A stretch of 64,000 bases of DNA, from the NCBI RefSeq assembly GCF_949987515.2, contig NC_082701.1, positions 36,163,755 to 36,227,754 on the forward strand, given 5' to 3'. The notes beneath the pieces were generated by a model. That model had not been told where the DNA came from, searched no databases, and was given only the letters and a program-made list of their open reading frames with translations. Origin of the DNA: Delphinus delphis (taxonomy: Eukaryota > Chordata > Mammalia > Artiodactyla > Delphinidae). Every line of letters begins with the position of its first letter. Positions within the stretch are counted from its first letter, which is position 1. Shown here piece after piece: positions 57,668-64,000 of this stretch. Both the position numbers and the translations under genes were made by a program.

Positions 57668-58651
57668 TAATTTTTAAATGTTGCTTATTTTTCATTCTCA
57701 CATTTATCTTCAGTGTCAATGTTGTTGACCTCACTACTGCTACTCTTTGAGTCATTGAACATATCTCTGGAACTCATATTCAACTTTATGTAGTTTGAGA
57801 TATGGCATTGTTTTAATCCATGTATAGGGCTATCACTGGAAAATCCATCCAAATCCATAAAAACACATTTAAATTTTATTAGGAGTTTTGTGGTTTTCAT
57901 TTTTCTAGTAAGTTTATGTTTATGATCACCACAATATAGCCCTTTGCTAAATTTCTTTTAAAGCAATCTTTTTAAAGTCTGTTTTAAAATATTGAATAGA
58001 GTACGTCTAGTAACTAGTTTAGTACTGGAAAACAAAATAAGGCAACCCCAAGGAGGTGGTGTGTGAATTGAACACCTAAATTGATTTAGTGGAAGATGGT
58101 GGCAACCTAAGGTATATTAATGACAGGGATACTGGCCAAGGGCTACTGCAGTAATCTAGGAGTGGACTATAGGAAGCAGTGAATTAGGAATTGAGTGGAA
58201 AAATCAAATCAAATATTCACTTCAAAGATTAAAGCACATAGATTTAATCAAAGAGAAAGAAAATCCAGTGGCTAATTGCATATAAGAGATGGAGAAGTCA
58301 TAACAGGTGCTCAAAAATTATTTGTGAAATGAATGAGGAAATGATCAAAAGCAAGGTCATGGTTTCAAGCTGGAAATGATACACGTGGCTAAAGAAGTTT
58401 GTTAAGTGCTCAAAAAAGTAAGAAATCTAGCTGGGCACAGGAAATATGTTATTAAAGAATAGGAATAGGTGAAATACTATGGATGGAGTGTTAGATATAG
58501 GAATCTGCCTTATATGGGGGCAGATGCAAAGAAAACATAGTACAAATGAGATTAAAATCTGTCAGTGATAAATTAAAGTTGAATGGTTTGGGTTTAGCTT
58601 CCAATTCTTGATTGATCATGCTTGAGTGGTGAATGTACTTTACCTATATAA
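57668..58651. other. Unassigned; contains one coding-like minus-strand frame
   Basis: The minus-strand frame ending at 57685 stays open upstream of its ATG (57900) to about 57950, giving ~88 codons with a Ser/Asp/Glu-rich C-terminal part (SSSSEVNNIDTEDKCENEK). Its amino-acid composition looks more protein-like than other chance frames here, but I recognise no family and no splice context. The rest of the interval shows nothing. Confidence 0.25.
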
Positions 58652-58875
58652 TAGTGGGAAGAGCATTGGTCTTGAAATCAAGGATTGAATTCACATCTTA
58701 GATTCACTATTTATTGGCTGTGTAATCTTTGGCAAGTTGTTTAATCTCTCAGCTGGTTATTTTTCATAAATTGTGAAAAATTTCATCTCTCTCACTGAGA
58801 GTGAGAATTTGATGAGGTAATCTACAAATATGCCTGCCACATAGTAGGTATTCAGTTAATGTCCTTTAAATTTTA
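58652..58875 (+). repeat. MIR SINE
   Basis: 'gtgggaagagcattggtctt', 'tattggctgtgtaatctttg gcaagttgtttaatctctca', 'tttgatgaggtaatctacaa' and 'gcctgccacatagtaggtat tcagttaatg' match MIR in order across almost its full length. Confidence 0.88.
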
Positions 58876-59599
58876 ATCTAGAAAGAAAAAATATTGAGAA
58901 ATATCTCGCTTTCCCCTGAAAGTACCTGTTAACTGTAGAACCCAAGTTTAGCCAATGTAAGTGAGACAAGAAAATGGAAGCATAAACGACAGAAGGAGGA
59001 TTCAGTCTAACCCGAGAATCTTCTGTGAGTTATCAGAAATCATCATGATGGCATCTAAGATTATTCCCTCATAATGATATCTCTACTAGCACTCTTTGCC
59101 TGTTTAAAAATAGTTCTCCCTCTTCCCATAAGTGAGCACATTATTCACATTTGCCTAATTTTAGACTTTCCCTCAAGATTTTTGAAATGGAGCTAGATAA
59201 GAGCCTCGCTTTGTTTTCTGATTGCTGAACTGGAAAGTGTAAGCCACTAAAGAAGCAAAGTATTTTCTTATATCTAGGGATGCTTTACGTTGGGAAATAA
59301 TAGCACTTTAGCAGTCTCAGAAATGGAAAGAGGAAAATGGAAAAACTTTGGCAACATCTTGGTCACAGCAGAAAAATCACTACCAGATGTAACTATAAAG
59401 TGCTGTGAGTTGAGTCTAGATCAGAAAGAGGATAGTAAGTGGCCTAAGAAAACTGACACCCATAGTCCAGAACAACGTCTGTGCTCTCAACACAAGGTCA
59501 CTGAGCAGGCTTGTTTGTCAAATCAGCCAGTGCACTAGCACCAGGAATTGGATCCTGAGGGTCTGTCTTGCATATTATTATTCCAAAAATAACCTTAAG
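58876..59599. other. No recognised feature
   Basis: Unassigned sequence. The 82-codon plus-strand frame at 59290-59538 has an uneventful composition and begins with TTG upstream of its first ATG; not supported as a gene. Confidence 0.4.
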
Positions 59600-59612
59600 A
59601 ATCAGATACTCA

Positions 59613-59916
59613 CTTGAGGTTATGGGGAGGGGGAAGCGTGAGCTGTGACAGGGCGAGAGAGAGTCACAGACATATACACACTAACAAACGTAGTAAGGTA
59701 GATAGCTAGTGGGAAGCAACCACATGGCACAGGGATATTGGCTCGGTGCTTTGTGACAGCCTGGGGGGGTGGGATAGGGAGGGTGGGAGGGAGGGAGACG
59801 CAAGAGGGAAGACATATGGGAACATATGTTTATGTATGACTGATTCACTTTGTTATAAAGAAAAACTAACACACCATTGTAAAGCAATTATACCCCAATA
59901 AAGATGTTAAAAAAAA
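59613..59916 (+). mobile_element. Short 5'-truncated L1 3' end with 13-bp target duplication
   Basis: About 300 bp of sense L1 3' UTR ('agatagctagtgggaagcaa ccacatggcac', 'tgggatagggagggtgggag', 'taaagcaattataccccaat aaagatgtt') ending in A9 or so. Flanked by aatcagatactca at 59600-59612 and 59917-59929, a perfect duplication. Same 3' end type as 56557-56917. Very GC/purine-rich run ggggggtgggatagggaggg near 59764. Confidence 0.95.
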
Positions 59917-59929
59917 AATCAGATACTCA

Positions 59930-62656
59930 GTGAAAGATTTGCACAGACCTAAGCTAGTGCTCCAGCAGTTCTTCCAGGTAATTGGGAGTGCATGGTGGAC
60001 AGAGGCCACAATGGGTGGTATATGGACAGTAACTCCCTTGGAGGCCACTGAAAGGAAATAAAGGAGGGAGGAAAATGTAGAAAAGTTGGTCCCTTTAGCC
60101 TCAGCCTTTCTGCAGGATTCATCAATGGCAGTAAAGTCTGTGTGGTGTCTGCTAAAATGGGGTCCCCACCCTGGCCTAGAAATCTGCAGTTTAACAAGCT
60201 CTACAGGCAAATCTTAGGGACCTGAAGTTTTGTAACTCTTGCTCTATTGATTCTGATAAAGAGAAAAACCTGAGAGATAACTGGTGGAATATGTATTGAA
60301 TCTCTTCTATTTTCTTCAGGAAAGAGTGGCATTTGACATTTTCATAAGAACTTTACTTAGAGACTGACTCTAAAAAGTATTTACCTGAGCATTGTGTTCT
60401 CTGTACATACACAAATCATCTGGGAGGTCTGACCTCTACCTCTTTGTTCTGTGAAATAAAAAGAAAACAAACAGAAACTATTTTAGTTAAATTTAACAGG
60501 AGGATAATGTATTGAGGAGACATCAGGGAACTCAAAGAAGCCATAAGACGGTAGAGAAAAAGTGAGTAGGGACCAAAGAATGCCAGGTGCAGCCACGATC
60601 CTACCACATTAAGTTTTTTATGGAGTGGTGGATGGGATTTTATTATAGATTCTCTGCCACAGTCATTGCAAACAGTCCCTGCACCTTTGAGTAATTCAAG
60701 ATTCAACTTTCTAGGCAAGTGGACTTTCCTAGGTACTGTGGCTGTGCTTTAGTTTTAAGGAGCAAAGGGAAGGCCTGACACCCAACACCTAGACTTTGAT
60801 AGTAAGGGGTAAACCCTGCTTCCCTTCAATTTTTGCAGGCCCCAAACTAAGAAGAGTATCCAGATGCTGGGAGGATTACTACATATTACAGATTTCCATT
60901 ATGCTACATCATAGATTATTTAAAAGAAAGTAGTATTAAAAATTTTAGTAAATGTACCTGATACCTGGCACATGTTCAATAAACAGCATTTGCATGGTTC
61001 TTTTTCTTGGTTTCCCATTCATATTTTCACATATTAAATGGAGATTACTATCTGAATGTTAACTATGACAAAATGGAAATAAATGTAGCTTTTGACCTAG
61101 GTTACATGGTTAATTGATGACAGAGCTATGCAAGAGCTCCAGCTTCTGAGAAGTGCATAAGACTTTTTTATGGCAAGAAGAGGGAGAAAGACAAACAAAC
61201 AAACAAACATACAGTTATGTGTTTTTCTCATTCAAGGTCAATAGGGAAGAAATGATTCAGATTCACATTGAATTCTTTAATTTCAATCTTTGTCCCCAGT
61301 GTTTATTCAGGAGGGTCTCATTTCTTGTAATGAATAGTATAGCAGGACAGCAGGAAGTGAGAGTTAATATTCAGACATGTGTTATTGGCTGTTGAGTGAG
61401 CCACAGTTTTAGTTCATAAGTGTACTTGTAAATCCCCAAATTCCAACTTTTTCCTTGATTCCCTTAGGTGTTTGGAGTTCATTGATAAAGCTTACCTCAA
61501 CCTACCAATGTTGAAGAATACTTTATTATTTACTGATAGTAAATAGTGCCCAGAAAGCTTAAAAACAAATGATGAAAAAAAAAGAAAAAGAAGGGGGAAA
61601 TTGTTTATTTAACAGTTACTCATCCTCATCAGTGCTTTATTGTACAACAATACATATAAATATGTACATTGTACTCCCTGCAATTTAATGTAATGTTACC
61701 CTAAATTAATATACTAGATTATTGTAGCCATTTCAACCCCACCAAGAACCATATATTCAAATATTAATGCATGTATTAAACCATGTTACTTCTCTGATAA
61801 ACTAAAATGTATCATCTTATTTTTTATATTAATAAGCACTGAGAAGTGGACAGCAGTTCTTTGTAAGGCATCTTTATCTTCTACTCTTTGCCATTACGTT
61901 ACCTCTCCCCATCCTAGATGCATCTCCTGCTCTTTGTGTTCCCTGAGAGTTCTGATGCTACTGCACCAGGTCCTTCCAGGGGATGCTATTGATGTCCCAA
62001 GGTTGTCAGTCCTCTCAGATCACCTATTGTTCCAAGAGACACTGTATTACCTCACTAGATGTCATTGTTTCCAATGGTCTCTTGTAGATATATTCTCCAT
62101 CTGTCCAGGTGCCAAAAGGACATTGGGAAGGAATATCTGCTTCCTTTAGTTTTATTTTCTTCTAAGTATCCCAGAGGTATGTACCTTGTGCCTTAGTGGT
62201 TTATAAACTCTAGCTAAACATGTCTTCCATTTATAATGAATAATTATCTCCCCTAGGAGCTTGCATCTGGGAATCTCAACTCAATGAATTTAAATTTCAC
62301 TTATAACAGGGTATACCAATTTTTTTCCTCCCCTCTACCCTCTTCTATACATGCTAAACACACTCTCAATAATAAGCCTTTCTTACTGGTCCTTTCGTAT
62401 TTGAACCCTTGATCCCTCATGCAAATAACCACATGGAAGGCCGTTGGATTTCCAGTGATGAACATTCTTACACTCAAACCAGAACCTTGTTATAGACAGT
62501 AACCAGTAGTCCAATAAATGAGTATTTAATGAACCTGTGTCATCATAAAGACACTTAGGGTTTTGGGGGTGAGGGTTTGGATGTTTCTTTTGGTTACTCT
62601 TCATTACAACTCTGTGAAGAAGCAGTTGCTTCATCATTTGGAAGGAGCCCTTGAAG
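59930..62656. other. No recognised feature; one (AAAC)n run
   Basis: 2.7 kb of unassigned DNA. Contains an (ACAA)n run at 61191-61209. Frames of 60-114 codons (e.g. 59866-60210 minus, 60416-60718 minus) overlap on several frames and show no domain. Confidence 0.4.
61191..61209. repeat. (AAAC)n microsatellite
   Basis: About five units of acaa, a minor low-complexity run. Confidence 0.9.
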
Positions 62657-62874
62657 CAGTTCTGTCTAATAGAACTTTCTGCAATGATGATAGAAATGTT
62701 CTTTACTTCTGCTGTTCAGAATAGTAGCCACTAGCCACAGGTTACCATGGAGAACTTGATAGATGGCCAATATTACCGATAAACTTACACTTCAATTTTG
62801 CTTAATTTTAATTACATTAAATTATTTAAATAACTACATGTGGGCAGTGGCTGCCATACTGAAAAATACAGCCA
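62657..62874 (+). repeat. Non-autonomous DNA-transposon fossil (hAT-like MER element)
   Basis: 'cagttctgtctaatagaact ttctgcaatgatgatagaaa tgtt', 'agtagccactagccacaggt', 'ttaattttaattacattaaa' and 'gtggctgccatactgaaaaa tacag' follow a widespread mammalian MER element whose ends are inverted repeats (cagt...gtccaatagaac / ...tattggacagcac). Family name not assigned with certainty. Confidence 0.65.
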
Positions 62875-64000
62875 AAGAAAAATTAAGAGCAAAAAAAAAT
62901 CTTATTCTTGATTCCATTAGGTGTAGGTTGTAAATTTTGAAAATATATATCAATTGAAGTAACTCTAAAGAATAAAACAAACTTTAATTTAGGTAAGACC
63001 CTGCCACCATCAAATTACAAATGGAAGCAGGAAAGAAAAGAAATAGTAAAAAGTACAGTTTCCAAAAAGACCATCAACAACATAATTCAAACCATACATT
63101 GTCAATAAAACCAAAGAAGTGACTATTTGTGTTTAATATGACTCAGCAAAGCATGAAACAATTAAGAAAAACTGTTTCAAGAAGTGAAATAATTTGGTCT
63201 TGATGTGTAATGGGTAGAAGTAATTAATTCCCATGGTTGTCAGGAATCTAATTTCCTGATTTTAATGTCTTAAATACAACACATGCAAACACTAAAGCCA
63301 ATTTTAAATAAAACCAGACTTTTTTTCCTTTGGGTATCGAGCACATTCAGAATCGAGAGAAGGAAAAGTGGTAAGCAAAGCTGACATGGACAACCCTGTG
63401 ACATGAAGAGAAAGCCAGAGCACAATTAGGAAGTATATAAACTCATAAAAGGAACAATTGCTTATTCTCATGCACAGAATTTTCAGTTATTCCGCAATAA
63501 ATCTGATTTGTTGGAGTTATGCTTAAATTCAAAGCTCCAGATGACACTACTTTGAAATCTTAAGGTGAAGAGCTACAAGCAATTTAAAATTTGAAAATGA
63601 GGTCTCTGATGTGTGCCTCGGACATGTGCTTTGCTTCTGATAACTGGCACAGAGCTTTGCTAATTTTCTTTTTTATAAATTATGTCATTGTCACCATAAT
63701 GGCTCTGGAATGATGTGAGGATTAGAGCCTTTTGTGCCTGAAGTTTATTATGTTCATACTAATATTTATATGGCAGGGTATTATAGATGCAGTGCATTGT
63801 AAAGCATTGTATGGAGAAGGAGTTGGCAGTGGGAATGAAGAACAGATCAATCAAGACAAGGATCTTTGTTTGCCCATCACTGTTCTTGTGTTGTTGCATT
63901 GTTTTTGAATCCCAAGGAAAAGTGAGAGTGTGAAGGTGGGAGGAGTCTTATTCACAGCCCCTGTGTAAGTCTTGAGGGTAATTGATGAAACACCTCAGTT
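62875..64000. other. No recognised feature
   Basis: AT-rich sequence to the window end. No repeat family or coding frame recognised. The last ~400 bp looks like ordinary high-complexity DNA and could include conserved non-coding sequence, which cannot be judged from one species. Confidence 0.4.

Noticed and set aside
59866..60718. Minus-strand frames of 114, 82 and 100 codons
   Set aside because: Partly overlap an L1 3' end and each other in different frames; no recognised protein features.

Overview
This window is nuclear DNA of a placental mammal, almost certainly a cetacean or close cetartiodactyl relative. Evidence: the tRNA-Glu-derived CHR SINEs (CHR-2 type at 5840-6042 and 22181-22382; CHR-1-like at 4948-5069, 9087-9419 and 55304-55420), cetartiodactyl-type LINE-1 (L1) 3' ends, and ancient eutherian repeats (MIR, L2, MER5, MaLR-type LTR). 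I see no BovB or Bov-tA elements, which argues against a ruminant. That is inference from repeat content; no host gene was found to confirm it. I recognise no host exon, rRNA, functional tRNA or CRISPR array. More than half of the window is L1, and nearly every long open frame is an L1 fragment or a shadow of one.

Layout. 1-5.5 kb: AT-rich DNA with a MIR, an old L1 3' end, a solo MaLR-type LTR with intact target duplication, a reversed MIR and a short CHR SINE. 5.5-9.7 kb: a patchwork of old L1 fragments in both orientations, two SINEs and one block I cannot assign. 9.8-15.7 kb: a probable minus-strand LTR, L2 and MER5 fossils and mostly unassigned DNA. 15.75-22.1 kb: a long minus-strand L1 (called L1-A), interrupted by a small mariner-type element and abutting another L1 3' end. 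22.1-25.3 kb: a DNA-transposon fossil split by a CHR-2 SINE, a MIR, a MER5.

25.3-45.3 kb is a 20-kb L1 cluster. L1-B (minus) is a full-length insertion at 25318-40159 with a 10-bp target duplication. Full-length L1-C (minus, 28156-35755) is nested inside it. L1-D (plus, from 40203) lies head-to-head with L1-B, separated by 43 bp. L1-E (plus, from 43504) sits inside L1-D, and both are cut off at their 3' sides near 45321. The only intact L1 protein frame is ORF1 of L1-C (297 codons, 32402-33295); its ORF2 is broken, so the element cannot be autonomous.

45.3-51.3 kb: unassigned DNA, an old L1 3' end and a probable L2. 51.3-57.7 kb: an old minus-strand L1 (L1-F) with a complete 5' end, interrupted by a SINE with a ~570-bp A/C-rich tail and by a short plus-strand L1 3' end. 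57.7-64 kb: mostly unassigned DNA with a MIR, another short L1 insertion with a clear target duplication, and a DNA-transposon fossil.

No genes act together here. The interest lies in the L1 architecture: nesting, a ~3.3-kb near-palindrome, paired 5' ends with YY1-like sites, a tandem duplication in a 5' UTR, and stop-free frames on both strands of the 5' UTRs. All repeat names come from recognition by eye, not from a database search.
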